Source: Fervidobacterium pennivorans (GTDB lineage: Bacteria > Thermotogota > Thermotogae > Thermotogales > Fervidobacteriaceae). From it: a stretch of DNA of 64,000 nucleotides. Both the position numbers and the translations under genes were made by a program. Position 1 is the first letter of the stretch. Each line of letters opens with the position of its first letter. The notes beneath the pieces were generated by a model. The model worked only from the letters and a program-made list of their open reading frames with translations, was not told the DNA's origin and ran no database searches. Positions 35,773 through 44,496 of the stretch are shown one piece after another. Where the stretch lies: positions 1,200,001 to 1,264,000 of the forward strand of contig NZ_CP011393.1 in NCBI RefSeq assembly GCF_001644665.1. Direction: 5' to 3'.

Positions 35773-35810
35773 ATTCCCGACAGCTCGGGCTGTTTGGGAA
35801 ATTTTTTCTT
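35773..35810 (+). terminator. Riboswitch-controlled terminator (expression platform)
   Basis: TTCCCGACAGC pairs with GCTGTTTGGGAA (one bulge) across TCGG, followed by TTTTTT, 30 bases before cobT. Confidence 0.85.
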
Positions 35811-35841
35811 TGATTAATAAAAGCAAAAGGGGGGTTTACGT

Positions 35842-36885
35842 ATGGAAAAAGGAATGTTTGAAAACGTTTTGAAAGACAGTATCATGAGACGTCTGAACAA
35901 TTTGACAAAACCTATTGGTAGCCTTGGATACTTGGAAAAAATCGCTTTGAAGATGGGACTAATCCAGAACAAAGTAATACCAGACCTTCCGAAGGTTAAA
36001 AGAATTTATGTTTTTGCTGCCGACCATGGTGTGGTAGAACAGGGGGTTTCTGCTTATCCAAAACAAGTTACATACCAAATGGTTCTGAATTTTCTTAACG
36101 GCGGTGCGGCCATAAACGTATTTGGTAGACATGTTGGAGCGGATGTTTACGTGGTTGATGCCGGAGTCGATGGAGACTTTGAATTCACACATCCAAATTT
36201 AATCAATGCAAAAATTGGTTATGGTACAGCCGATTTTACAAAAGGTCCTGCAATGACAAGAACGCAAGCAATTGAGTGTATTGAAAAAGGAAAAGAGATA
36301 GCGAAGAAAGCGATAGAAGAAGGTACAGACCTTCTTGTTTTAGGTGATATGGGGATTGGTAATACTACAACTGCAACGGCTATTTCTGTAGCATTTGGAT
36401 TTGATATAGACGAGATTCTGGACATAGGTACTCCTATCGATAACGATACATTAGAAAGAAAGCGTCAAGCTGTAGAAAAAGCTATAGAAATAAATAAACC
36501 CAATGCCGATGATCCTATTGATGTACTCGAGAAAGTCGGAGGTTTTTGTATTGGTCAGATGGCAGGATTTATAATTGAGGCAACAAGCAGACATATTCCG
36601 GTCGTCGTAGATGGTTTTCCGACAACTGCAGCACTTTTGCTAGCTTGGAAGCTTGAACCTAGTGTGCTTGATTTTGTTTTCGCTGGTCACAAATCTAAGG
36701 TGAAAGGGCACAAGGTTTTACTTGATGCTATGAACCTTAGACCAATTCTTGACTTAGATATGAGGCTTGGAGAAGGAACTGGTGGAGCTTTGGCAATTTC
36801 TATTATAGAAGCGGCAATAAAGATGATACGAGAAATGGCGACATTCGACGATGCGGGTGTATCGAAAGGAAGTGATTCAGTTTGA
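35842..36885 (+). CDS. cobT: Nicotinate-nucleotide-dimethylbenzimidazole phosphoribosyltransferase
   Basis: 347 residues. CobT activates the lower-ligand base (dimethylbenzimidazole or a relative) to its alpha-ribotide. Visible family segments: RRLNNLTKPIGSLGYLEKIA, YVFAADHGVVEQGVSAYPKQVT, FLNGGAAINVFGRHVGADVYVVDAGVDGDF, LVLGDMGIGNTTTATAI, and the catalytic-end LRPILDLDMRLGEGTGGALA, with Glu in GEGTGG. First gene of the riboswitch-controlled operon; ATG with AAGGGGGG upstream; its stop overlaps cobU. Confidence 0.96.
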   Translation: MEKGMFENVLKDSIMRRLNNLTKPIGSLGYLEKIALKMGLIQNKVIPDLPKVKRIYVFAADHGVVEQGVSAYPKQVTYQMVLNFLNGGAAINVFGRHVGADVYVVDAGVDGDFEFTHPNLINAKIGYGTADFTKGPAMTRTQAIECIEKGKEIAKKAIEEGTDLLVLGDMGIGNTTTATAISVAFGFDIDEILDIGTPIDNDTLERKRQAVEKAIEINKPNADDPIDVLEKVGGFCIGQMAGFIIEATSRHIPVVVDGFPTTAALLLAWKLEPSVLDFVFAGHKSKVKGHKVLLDAMNLRPILDLDMRLGEGTGGALAISIIEAAIKMIREMATFDDAGVSKGSDSV

Positions 36886-37379
36886 TACTTATAACTGGTG
36901 GAATGAAATCAGGTAAGAGTACGTTTGCACTAAACATGGCTTTAAAATACACCAAACGAGCTTTTCTAGCAACTGGTGTTCCGTTTGATGAAGAAATGAG
37001 GTTGAGAATAGAAAAGCATAAAGCGGAAAGAAAGGAGCTTTTCGATACTTTCGAAGAACCTGTCAATGTGACGGAAGTTCTCAAAAATATAGATAACAAC
37101 TACGATGTTATCCTTTTTGAATGCCTTACAACCTACCTTGGCAACCTTTATTATTATCGACTTGATGTTCAGGAGCGTATTGATGGGCTCGTTGATGTTC
37201 TAAGCAATATGAGTAGTGATGTTATCGTAGTCACCAATGAAGTTGGTTGGGGAATTATACCTGAGAATCCAATAGCCAGGCAGTATGCCGAAATACTTGG
37301 AAAAACTAATACGCGACTAGCTAAGCTCGCAAAAGAAGTTTATCTTGTTGTCTCCGGAATAGGAGTGCGTATTAAATGA
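36882..37379 (+). CDS. cobU: Adenosylcobinamide kinase / guanylyltransferase
   Basis: 165 residues. The P-loop ITGGMKSGKSTFA and the segments RAFLATGVPFDEEMRLRIEKHKAER, VILFECLTTYLGNLYY and VVTNEVGWGIIPENPIARQYAEILGKTN match CobU. The enzyme phosphorylates adenosylcobinamide and adds GMP. The His in KHKAER is the guanylylated residue in the family. It starts at TTG 36882, overlapping cobT by four bases, and overlaps the next gene, so translation is coupled. Confidence 0.94.
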   Translation: MILITGGMKSGKSTFALNMALKYTKRAFLATGVPFDEEMRLRIEKHKAERKELFDTFEEPVNVTEVLKNIDNNYDVILFECLTTYLGNLYYYRLDVQERIDGLVDVLSNMSSDVIVVTNEVGWGIIPENPIARQYAEILGKTNTRLAKLAKEVYLVVSGIGVRIK

Positions 37380-38053
37380 GCCAACTATTAGGTACAACAT
37401 CTTGGGTCATACCTGGCACTTATTACGAAAACGTTGAGTATATAACTCGAAAGTTTCGTAACTTTGAATTCATTGAGCTACTTGTTTACACTTGGGATGA
37501 TGATACTTACAGGTTATTTGAGCAAGAAAAGGAGCATTTACGCAAAATTGCACTCGAAAGACAAATTAAATATACTGTCCATCTTCCAACAGATAACATT
37601 ACGAACGTTTTAAATGCATTTAAATACCTTGAGATGAACTTGGATATAGTAAATTATGTGCTACATCCTTTTGAAGATTGCACGGAAAAGGATAAGAAAT
37701 TATTCCGCGCTCTTTTGTCACATCCAAAGATTTCTATTGAAAATCTAAAAGAACGAGTATTTAATCATTTACGAACAGTCTTTGACGTAGGGCACCATAT
37801 TCTAGGAGCCAAAGTGGAAAACAGCTTCATTGATAACATTGTCGAAATCCATATGATGGGCGTTATTGAGGGAAAAGACCACCAAAAACTTGATTTGGAA
37901 ACACTTGACAAAGTTTACCAAATACTTTCAGGTAGGCTTTTCACGGTGGAGTATCTTTGTTTTGAAATATTTGATGAAGACGAATTGGAGCAGTCCTTAG
38001 AATTGTGGGAGGAATTCAAAGACAAAATTTATAACACTGGGAGCATTGAATAA
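37376..38053 (+). CDS. cbiR: CbiR-like cobamide amidohydrolase (cobamide remodelling)
   Basis: 225 residues, TIM-barrel-like. Segments such as YTVHLPTDN, YVLHPFED, ISIENLKERV, TVFDVGHH and EIHMMGVIEGKDHQKL follow the pattern of metal-dependent AP-endonuclease/sugar-isomerase barrels, with His, Glu and Asp near strand ends. CbiR, described in Akkermansia and present in Thermotogae, hydrolyses cobamides to cobyric acid so that a new lower ligand can be attached. Position among cobU and cobS supports this. It overlaps cobU by four bases. A sugar-isomerase role is the alternative, but the context argues against it. Confidence 0.75.
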   Translation: MSQLLGTTSWVIPGTYYENVEYITRKFRNFEFIELLVYTWDDDTYRLFEQEKEHLRKIALERQIKYTVHLPTDNITNVLNAFKYLEMNLDIVNYVLHPFEDCTEKDKKLFRALLSHPKISIENLKERVFNHLRTVFDVGHHILGAKVENSFIDNIVEIHMMGVIEGKDHQKLDLETLDKVYQILSGRLFTVEYLCFEIFDEDELEQSLELWEEFKDKIYNTGSIE

Positions 38054-38054
38054 C

Positions 38055-38804
38055 ATGTGGAAAGAAGTCCTTACTGACTTTTTACTTACTTTATCATTTA
38101 TCTCAAGGCTACCTGTCAAGATTAAAAATATTGACGAATGGGAAAAAAGAATAAAACGAATTCCCGTATATTTTCCCGTGATTGGATACATCCCTGGTAC
38201 TATTTATTCCATTGGAGTTTTATTGGCTCATTCCTTGAGTAATTACAAATTGCTTTTCATTTTCGGAGCGATGGCTATTGGATACTATTTCTTTGACCTC
38301 TTCCATTTCGATGGTCTTCTTGATATGTTCGACGGCTTTTTAAACCAGTCAAACAAAGAACGTAGACTTGAGATAATGTCCAAAGGTAATGTTGGACCAT
38401 TCGCTGTCTTTTATGGCATGCTCTACATCTTGCTCTTTTACCAACTCATGTCAACACTAAACTGGCAAGCATTCCTTTTTGCCTCTGTTTTTGGAAGATA
38501 TGAAATGGCACTTTTGCTCACCTTTTCGAAACCTGCCAAACCAAAAGGATTGGGTGCTATGCTCTTTCCATACAACAAGCGATACACAGCATGTTCGATG
38601 ATTTTCCTGATACCGTTACTTTTCATTAGCCCGCTAATGTTTTTTATTTCTCTCGCTTTAACCATAACCACGGCATACTTAATCTCCAGAGTTTCGGAAA
38701 TTAAAATCGGTGGAATCACAGGTGATGTGCTTGGTGGGAGTTGTTTAATATCCCAAATGGTAGTCTTATTAGCATTTTATATATTCCATGCCTTTGGAAG
38801 GTGA
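38055..38804 (+). CDS. cobS: Adenosylcobinamide-GDP ribazoletransferase (cobalamin synthase)
   Basis: 249 residues, polytopic. The family motif FHFDGLLDMFDGFLNQSNKERRLEIMSKGNVGPF is complete. CobS joins adenosylcobinamide-GDP to alpha-ribazole (phosphate). ATG 38055 is preferred; TTG 38046, overlapping the cbiR stop, is possible. N-terminal LSFISRLPV is also typical. Confidence 0.95.
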   Translation: MWKEVLTDFLLTLSFISRLPVKIKNIDEWEKRIKRIPVYFPVIGYIPGTIYSIGVLLAHSLSNYKLLFIFGAMAIGYYFFDLFHFDGLLDMFDGFLNQSNKERRLEIMSKGNVGPFAVFYGMLYILLFYQLMSTLNWQAFLFASVFGRYEMALLLTFSKPAKPKGLGAMLFPYNKRYTACSMIFLIPLLFISPLMFFISLALTITTAYLISRVSEIKIGGITGDVLGGSCLISQMVVLLAFYIFHAFGR

Positions 38805-38808
38805 GAAG

Positions 38809-39648
38809 ATGTATTTAATGGTTGCAGGTACAATGTCGAACGTTGGAAAATCAACGTTAGTAATGGCTTTGTGCAGATACTTTACAAGAAAAGGTCTAAA
38901 CGTAGCACCTTTCAAATCCCAAAATATGTCAAGAAAGTTTATCAACATCCAAAACGGGAAAGGGAAAATAGCGATAGCCCAGTATGTTCAAGCAATTGCA
39001 TGCGAAAAAGAACCTACCATGGAATTCAATCCGATATTGATAGTCCCAAAAGAAGGAAAAACACAGGTTTATTTCATGGGTGAATTCATCGACTACTTAA
39101 CATCTGAGCGTTACATGTTTGATTCAAAAGAAAAATTGTTTGCGCAAATCAGAGACATGCTTGAGAAATTGTCGAAAAACCATGATTTAGTAATCATCGA
39201 AGGAGCAGGTGCGTTCGTTGAACCGAACCTCAAAGACTCAGAGATAGTAAACCTTCGAGTTGCAAAGAGTGTTGGTGCGCAAGTTATTCTTGTTTCGGAC
39301 ATCTCAAGGGGTGGAGCATTCGCACAAGTTGCAGGTACCATCGAACTGATGGATAACAAAGAACAAAAACTTTTAAAGGGCTTTGTATTCACCAAATTCC
39401 ATGGTGACAAATCACTTCTGAAAGACGCCCCACAAATACTTGCTAAAAGATATTCCATCGAATATCTTGGAACAGTACCTTACTTTGAAAACAAAATTCC
39501 AGACGAAGATTTATTGACCAAAAAAGAAGGGGAAATCGCTTTGAATGATAAAGCGCAAATTATCAAAGAAATCGATAGAATAACAGACTTCATTATTGAA
39601 CATATCGACATCTCGAAAATTGAACGCATCATTTCTGAAGGGATGTAA
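38809..39648 (+). CDS. Cobyric acid synthase-like protein lacking the glutaminase domain
   Basis: 279 residues, against about 480-500 for normal CobQ/CbiP. The N-terminal synthetase domain is intact: P-loop VAGTMSNVGKSTLVMAL, APFKSQNMSRKF, AQYVQAIACEKEPTMEFNPILIVP, VIIEGAGAFVEPNL and VSDISRGGAFAQVAGT. The sequence stops after it; no class-I glutamine amidotransferase (with its Cys and HGxF motifs) follows, because cbiB starts seven bases later. It may use free ammonia, recruit another glutaminase, or have changed function. ATG 38809 has GGAAGGTGAG upstream. Confidence 0.85.
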   Translation: MYLMVAGTMSNVGKSTLVMALCRYFTRKGLNVAPFKSQNMSRKFINIQNGKGKIAIAQYVQAIACEKEPTMEFNPILIVPKEGKTQVYFMGEFIDYLTSERYMFDSKEKLFAQIRDMLEKLSKNHDLVIIEGAGAFVEPNLKDSEIVNLRVAKSVGAQVILVSDISRGGAFAQVAGTIELMDNKEQKLLKGFVFTKFHGDKSLLKDAPQILAKRYSIEYLGTVPYFENKIPDEDLLTKKEGEIALNDKAQIIKEIDRITDFIIEHIDISKIERIISEGM

Positions 39649-39654
39649 AAATAA

Positions 39655-40572
39655 ATGTTGGATACAATTTTTCTTTCCGGAGAGCTTTTTGCTTTACTTT
39701 TTGCCATAGTATACGATTTACTTTTCGGTGAATACCCTTCTCAAATTCACCCTGTTGTTTACATGGGATTCGTTGGTAAATGGCTTGACAAAAAACTCAA
39801 CAAACCTGAAAAAAGTAACTTCCTTAGGTTTATTTTTGGCATGATAGCGCAGACTATTGAAATTGTGCTTTTTCTGGAGATAAGCTTATCACTCATGGTT
39901 ATATCAAAAAGTGACAACAAAATTTCGCGAATCTTAGGTTTTTTGGGTTCAATTTACTTGTTAAAATCTACATTTTCTATCCGAAGCTTGTATGAGCATG
40001 TTGCAAGATGTTACACAGATGACGTAGAACTCTTGAGGAAGAACGTTTCGCTTATTGTTTCTCGGGATGTATCAAAGCTTGATAAAGCTCACCTTTACTC
40101 TGCTGCAATAGAGAGCTTGGCAGAGAACATCTCAGATAGCATAACCGGTCCGTTGCTTTATTATTCGCTCTTTGGACTTCCCGGTGCAGTTATCTACAGG
40201 GTAGTCAACACTTACGATGCGCTCTTTGGCTATAGGAATGAGAAATACGAGTGGTTTGGAAAATTTTCAGCAAGGTTCGATGATTTATTAAACATCGTAC
40301 CTTCAAGGGTTACGGCTTTTGTGATTTCACTCTTCAATCCTATCAGTTCCTGGAAATACATCTTAAAATACGGAGCAATAAAGATTAACGCGATGTATCC
40401 GATGAGTGCTTTTGCGGGAGTCTTAAAGGTGGGGATTGAAAAAATAGGATACTACAAACTTGAGGGAAAAATACCAGAAAAGGAAGATGTTAAAAAAGCA
40501 CTTAAATTGTATAAAAAGGTCACTGCGATTATCTTACTCATAATAATAACACTAACGGTGGTGGTGAAATGA
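39655..40572 (+). CDS. cbiB: Adenosylcobinamide-phosphate synthase
   Basis: 305 residues, membrane protein. Family segments: YDLLFGEYPSQIHPVVYMGFVGKWLDKKLN at the start, LYSAAIESLAENISDSITGPLLYYSLFGLPGAVIYRVVNTYDALFGYRNEKYEWFGKFSARFDDLLNIVPSR. CbiB joins cobyric acid to aminopropanol (phosphate), the step expected after CbiR. The ATG follows the short CbiP-like gene directly. Confidence 0.95.
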   Translation: MLDTIFLSGELFALLFAIVYDLLFGEYPSQIHPVVYMGFVGKWLDKKLNKPEKSNFLRFIFGMIAQTIEIVLFLEISLSLMVISKSDNKISRILGFLGSIYLLKSTFSIRSLYEHVARCYTDDVELLRKNVSLIVSRDVSKLDKAHLYSAAIESLAENISDSITGPLLYYSLFGLPGAVIYRVVNTYDALFGYRNEKYEWFGKFSARFDDLLNIVPSRVTAFVISLFNPISSWKYILKYGAIKINAMYPMSAFAGVLKVGIEKIGYYKLEGKIPEKEDVKKALKLYKKVTAIILLIIITLTVVVK

Positions 40573-40573
40573 A

Positions 40574-41623
40574 TTGAAAGGCGCAAATAACTTTCGCAAG
40601 TTTCATGGCGGTATAAAAGATGAAGATGTCTTAGATTTCTCAATTTCTGTGAACCCGTTTGTTCCTGGATTTATACTTCAAGTGCTGAGGAAGAAACTAC
40701 AAAACCTAAAAAGATACACATACATTGAATGGGTTGAAGAGCTGTTCAGAAAATACTTTGGAAGCAACTATGTAATCGTTGGTGGTGCAACCGAGGCGTT
40801 CCATATACTTGGTTGGACATTGATGGAAGACGCACATGTGATAATCCCTACTCCGAATTACACGGAATACGAAAGAGTTGCAACATTCAAAGCAAAGGAG
40901 ATTATAAAAGTTAATTACGTTGAAGCAAAAGAAATTGAGCTTGATATTTTAAAAAATGTTTTAGAAACTACAGCAACTAAATTAAAAAAGCACAAGAAAA
41001 TAGTTGTGATTACAGGAAACCCGAACAACCCGACAGGTATATACAAAGATTACTCTACTTTGCTCGATTGGTCACTAAACAGATATGGAACCGATGTAAT
41101 ATTTATTATCGACGAAGCGTTCATAGACTTTGTGCCCGAAAAAATGAGAATAGAATTGGATGAAAAGATATATCCGAACTTAATTTTAGTCCGAAGTTTC
41201 ACGAAAATTCTGGGATTGCCAGGTGTGAGGGTTGGATATGTGAAATCATCACAGTTTAAAGGATTATTTGAGAAATACCGAATGCCGTGGGCGATAGGCG
41301 GAGATGGATATACTCTTTTGGAAGCGATAGTGGAAAATAAACAAAACTACGAATACTTTGTGAGACAAACTCAACAATATTTTGCTGAGCAAAGAGAAAG
41401 ATTTTCTGAATTTATTTATTACCCATCACTCACAAATTACATCGTTGCCAAAGTAGGTGATGTGAAAAAATTCATCGCCAAGCTGAACAAAGAACGCATG
41501 CACGCAAGGGAGATGTTCGATTTTGGAATAAATGATAGTGTCAGAATTGGACTTAAAAAGCCAGAAGATAACGAAAAGATGTTGGATTTTCTTATACTTT
41601 GGACAAAGGAGATGAAAGGATGA
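40574..41623 (+). CDS. cobD: Aminotransferase-fold PLP enzyme, probable threonine-phosphate decarboxylase
   Basis: 349 residues. An early HGG (KFHGGIKDEDVLDFSISVNPF) is typical of CobD/CobC. Other class-I features: NPNNPTGIYKDY, FIIDEAFIDFVPE and the PLP lysine in VRSFTKILGLPGVRVGY. CobD makes (R)-1-amino-2-propanol phosphate for CbiB. Histidinol-phosphate aminotransferase is the close alternative, but the operon favours CobD. The TTG start at 40574 lies two bases after the cbiB stop, with GGTGGTG upstream. Confidence 0.82.
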   Translation: MKGANNFRKFHGGIKDEDVLDFSISVNPFVPGFILQVLRKKLQNLKRYTYIEWVEELFRKYFGSNYVIVGGATEAFHILGWTLMEDAHVIIPTPNYTEYERVATFKAKEIIKVNYVEAKEIELDILKNVLETTATKLKKHKKIVVITGNPNNPTGIYKDYSTLLDWSLNRYGTDVIFIIDEAFIDFVPEKMRIELDEKIYPNLILVRSFTKILGLPGVRVGYVKSSQFKGLFEKYRMPWAIGGDGYTLLEAIVENKQNYEYFVRQTQQYFAEQRERFSEFIYYPSLTNYIVAKVGDVKKFIAKLNKERMHAREMFDFGINDSVRIGLKKPEDNEKMLDFLILWTKEMKG

Positions 41624-42156
41624 ATAAATCTGTAGAACCAGACCAAAAAGGCTATATCCACGTTTACACAGGTAATGGTAAGGGAAAAACAACAGCAGCT
41701 TTCGGTTTAGCGTTGAGAGCGGTGTGCGCGGGTAAGAAAGTGTACATCGGGCAGTTTATAAAAGGCATGAAATACAGTGAACTCGATGCACCGAAATACC
41801 TGCCAAATTTGGTAATTGAACAATACGGACGAGATTGCTTTATTTTTAACTCACCTACCGAAGAAGATATCAGATTGGCAAAGCAGGGACTTGAAAAGAT
41901 AGCACAAATTATCTTTTCTGGCGAATACGACGTAGTCGTTATGGACGAAGTGAACGTTGCAGTTTACTACAAACTCTTCCAGCCAGCAGATGTGGTAGAA
42001 ATTTTGAAAAACAAACCTGAACACGTAGAGGTCATTTTAACAGGAAGATATGCGCCACAGGAGTTTATAGACATTGCAGATTTAGTGACCGAAATGAGAG
42101 AAATCAAGCATTATTACCAAAAAGGTGTTCTCGCAAGGGAAGGGATTGAATATTGA
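41620..42156 (+). CDS. cobA: Cob(I)alamin adenosyltransferase (CobA/BtuR type)
   Basis: 178 residues. P-loop-like YTGNGKGKTTAAFGLALRA, FIKGMKYSEL, VVMDEVNVAVYYKL, VEVILTGRYAPQEFIDIADLVTEM and the closing KHYYQKGVLAREGIEY match CobA/CobO. It puts the adenosyl group on corrinoids. ATG 41620 has GGAGATG upstream; it overlaps the cobD stop. Last gene of the cobamide operon; no clear terminator follows. Confidence 0.95.
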   Translation: MNKSVEPDQKGYIHVYTGNGKGKTTAAFGLALRAVCAGKKVYIGQFIKGMKYSELDAPKYLPNLVIEQYGRDCFIFNSPTEEDIRLAKQGLEKIAQIIFSGEYDVVVMDEVNVAVYYKLFQPADVVEILKNKPEHVEVILTGRYAPQEFIDIADLVTEMREIKHYYQKGVLAREGIEY

Positions 42157-42168
42157 GCTATTAGGATT

Positions 42169-42450
42169 TCACAAGAAAGGATTATAAAACCTTCCATTGT
42201 TCACAAATACTCCAATAGCTATAGATATGAACAATATCAATCCAGATATTCCAAGTGCAATATAGTCTTCAAACGTGAATTTCTTTGTAGTATACCATGT
42301 ACGCTTTTTGTATTTGCCAAATCCTCTCAGATCCATTGCGTTACTTATCTTTTCAACACGCTCAAGGCTGGAGAAAAGTTAACGGGTCTACTCCAGAATT
42401 ATTGGGTATTCTCAGAACATTTTCTTTTCCCTCGACCTTCTTTTTGTTCC
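42169..42450 (-). pseudogene. EcfT (CbiQ-like) transmembrane component, decayed C-terminal relic
   Basis: On the minus strand, 42378-42169 reads LFSSLERVEKISNAMDLRGF, then KKRTWY, FEDYIALGISGLILF and a final hydrophobic helix. This matches the C-terminal end of EcfT, whose RG-containing coupling helices contact the ATPases. A stop (42381-42379) lies just before it, and the sequence upstream continues in another frame (VLRIPNN, SGVDPLTF) before stopping again. No start or full membrane domain remains. It may be the remains of a cobalt or vitamin ECF transporter beside the cob genes. The rest of the gap up to 42530 holds nothing else I can identify. Confidence 0.6.
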
Positions 42451-42530
42451 TTTGAGATTACATACAGCAAACATTACCTCTTGTTTTCAAATCTTCATGT
42501 GGAAGGAAAGAAACAAACAAATGATTTATG

Positions 42531-42539
42531 TGCTATAAT
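42531..42539 (+). promoter_or_regulatory. Extended -10 element before the DpnII-type system
   Basis: TGCTATAAT (42531-42539) fits the extended -10 consensus, 45 bases before the methyltransferase start. No good -35. Confidence 0.55.
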
Positions 42540-42584
42540 TTGAATAAGACAGTTGTACAGGTACTGTTCAAAGGAAGGGAACGT

Positions 42585-43565
42585 ATGAGTAAGTTAACTA
42601 TGATTAATTTTTTCCAAGATGAAATATTAAATTTCCCAAAAGCAAAGCCTTTTCTGAAATGGGCTGGCGGGAAGTCGCAGCTTATCGAGGAACTAGAAAA
42701 ACGGCTTCCACAGCCGATATTGAGAAGCAAAACGATAGATGTATATGTTGAACCTTTTGTTGGTGGAGGAGCCTTTTTCTTCTACTTGAAAAGTAACTAC
42801 ATAATCAAAAAGGCGTATCTTTTTGATATAAACAAAGACCTTGTAATAGCATACAAAGTGGTGCAAATTTCTCCTCAAGCACTGGTAGAGCAACTCTATT
42901 CAATTGAAAAGAAATATTTTTCATTGTCGGAGAATGAACAGAAAAAGTTTTACTATGAGATTAGGGATTTGTACAATATGCAGAAGAAAGAATTCGATTT
43001 TTCGAATTTTAACGAAGACTGGATAGTTCGTGCAGCCTATATGATTTTTTTAAATAAGACGTGTTACAACGGTCTTTACAGACTGAATAAAAACGGAGAA
43101 TTTAACGTACCGTACGGAAAATACAAAAATCCGAAGATATGTGATGAAGAAAATCTTTTCGAAGTAAGTAAGGCTTTGCAAAACACGGAAATTATTTGTG
43201 CCGATTTTGAAGAAAGTAAAAGATATATTTCTAAAGGAACACTTGTATATCTTGACCCTCCATACAGACCACTTTCGAAAACTTCAAACTTTACGAGTTA
43301 TACAGAAGATGGATTTAGCGACGAAGACCAGATAAGACTTGCTAAGTATTTTAGAGAAATACACGAGCGAGGGGCTTATATCTTATTGAGTAATTCCGAC
43401 CCGAAAAATTTTGACCCAAAGGATGATTTCTTTGAAAAACTTTATGAAGGCTTTATTATAGAAAGAGTTCCTGCCAAAAGATTTATAAACAGTGATGCCA
43501 GAGGCAGAGGTTCTATAATGGAATTAATAATACGAAATTATGAAGGTGGAATGGAAAATGGATAG
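42585..43565 (+). CDS. DNA adenine methyltransferase, Dam/DpnM type
   Basis: 326 residues, D12 class N6-adenine methyltransferase. SAM motif I is FLKWAGGKSQLIEELEKRLP (about 21-40) followed by YVEPFVGGGAFFFYL; catalytic motif IV is YLDPPYRPLSKTSNFTSYTEDGF. FLNKTCYNGLYRLNKNGEFNVPYGKY is the target-recognition segment shared by GATC-specific enzymes. It should protect GATC sites from the DpnII-type nuclease encoded next. ATG 42585 has AAGGAAGGGA upstream. Its stop overlaps the nuclease start. Confidence 0.93.
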   Translation: MSKLTMINFFQDEILNFPKAKPFLKWAGGKSQLIEELEKRLPQPILRSKTIDVYVEPFVGGGAFFFYLKSNYIIKKAYLFDINKDLVIAYKVVQISPQALVEQLYSIEKKYFSLSENEQKKFYYEIRDLYNMQKKEFDFSNFNEDWIVRAAYMIFLNKTCYNGLYRLNKNGEFNVPYGKYKNPKICDEENLFEVSKALQNTEIICADFEESKRYISKGTLVYLDPPYRPLSKTSNFTSYTEDGFSDEDQIRLAKYFREIHERGAYILLSNSDPKNFDPKDDFFEKLYEGFIIERVPAKRFINSDARGRGSIMELIIRNYEGGMENG

Positions 43566-44496
43566 TACATATCTGCACATTCTACAAAAGAAAGGGCTAA
43601 AGGTTTCAAATACGGAAGACCTAATGAAAATCTTTTTAGACACACTTCTTGAAACGAACAAAACATACGACTTTTTCGTAGATTGGAAGAAAGTCAGAAC
43701 TTTTGTCGAAAAAAACAAAGTGGAGATAAATATACTCAACTCGTTGCTCCACTCAGAGGACTTTGATAACGAACTGAGACGAATTCTTAGAAAATATCCT
43801 GAGGTTCTCAAGGTTGTTCCTTTATTACTGGCAATTCGTGACAATTCCGTTTCAATAATTTCAGAATTTGATCTGGAAAAAACGAACGTTATTAAACTTG
43901 ATTTCACAGAACGCAATTTAAGAGAAGAGGAGATTGAGATTTTTGTAGACTTCTTTAAGAAGACGGGGCTGAAAGATTTTTTCCTTAATGTTGCTGATAA
44001 AAGTTTGCTTGACTATATCCTGGGTGTTGAAGTCGGTATGGATACAAATGCAAGAAAAAATAGAAGTGGCAAAGTTTTAGAAAACTTCCTTAAACCAATT
44101 ATTGAAAAAATTGCCAATGATCTAAAGTGTACTTTCCTTACGCAAGAGAAATTCTCCACTCTTGAAAAATACAGCATAAATATTAACAAACTCAAAGACA
44201 GAAAGGCGGATTTCATACTGTTAAAGCCCAGAGGAGATGGCTCATATGGAGTCGTAAACATCGAGGTTAATTTTTACAACGTTTCAGGTTCGAAACCGCA
44301 GGAGATTATAGACTCATACATTGAAAGACAAAAGGAACTGAAAGAATACGGCTATGAGTTCTTACTCATAACAGATGGTCCTGCTTGGAAAGAGCAAAAA
44401 AGCCAGCTGACCAAAGCTTTGGAGAACTTAGACTTTGTTTTGAATACTTATTTAGTTCGTCTTGGGATTTTGGAGGAAGTTATATGCATGATTTAA
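43558..44496 (+). CDS. Type II restriction endonuclease, DpnII family (predicted GATC)
   Basis: 312 residues. The segment LGVEVGMDTNARKNRSGKVLENFL and the later RKADFILLKPRGDGSYGVVNIEVNFYNVSGSKPQEII are characteristic of DpnII/MboI-type nucleases; D...ExN in ADFILL/NIEVNFYN is the modified PD-(D/E)XK site. It is predicted to cut unmethylated GATC. ATG 43558 is chosen (GGTGG eight bases upstream), overlapping the methyltransferase gene by eight bases, a common device to limit nuclease synthesis. Confidence 0.9.
   Translation: MDSTYLHILQKKGLKVSNTEDLMKIFLDTLLETNKTYDFFVDWKKVRTFVEKNKVEINILNSLLHSEDFDNELRRILRKYPEVLKVVPLLLAIRDNSVSIISEFDLEKTNVIKLDFTERNLREEEIEIFVDFFKKTGLKDFFLNVADKSLLDYILGVEVGMDTNARKNRSGKVLENFLKPIIEKIANDLKCTFLTQEKFSTLEKYSININKLKDRKADFILLKPRGDGSYGVVNIEVNFYNVSGSKPQEIIDSYIERQKELKEYGYEFLLITDGPAWKEQKSQLTKALENLDFVLNTYLVRLGILEEVICMI

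Noticed and set aside
37376-38053. Sugar phosphate isomerase/epimerase as the call for the TIM-barrel gene
   Set aside because: The fold is shared, but the overlap with cobU on one side and cobS on the other fits the cobamide amidohydrolase CbiR better.
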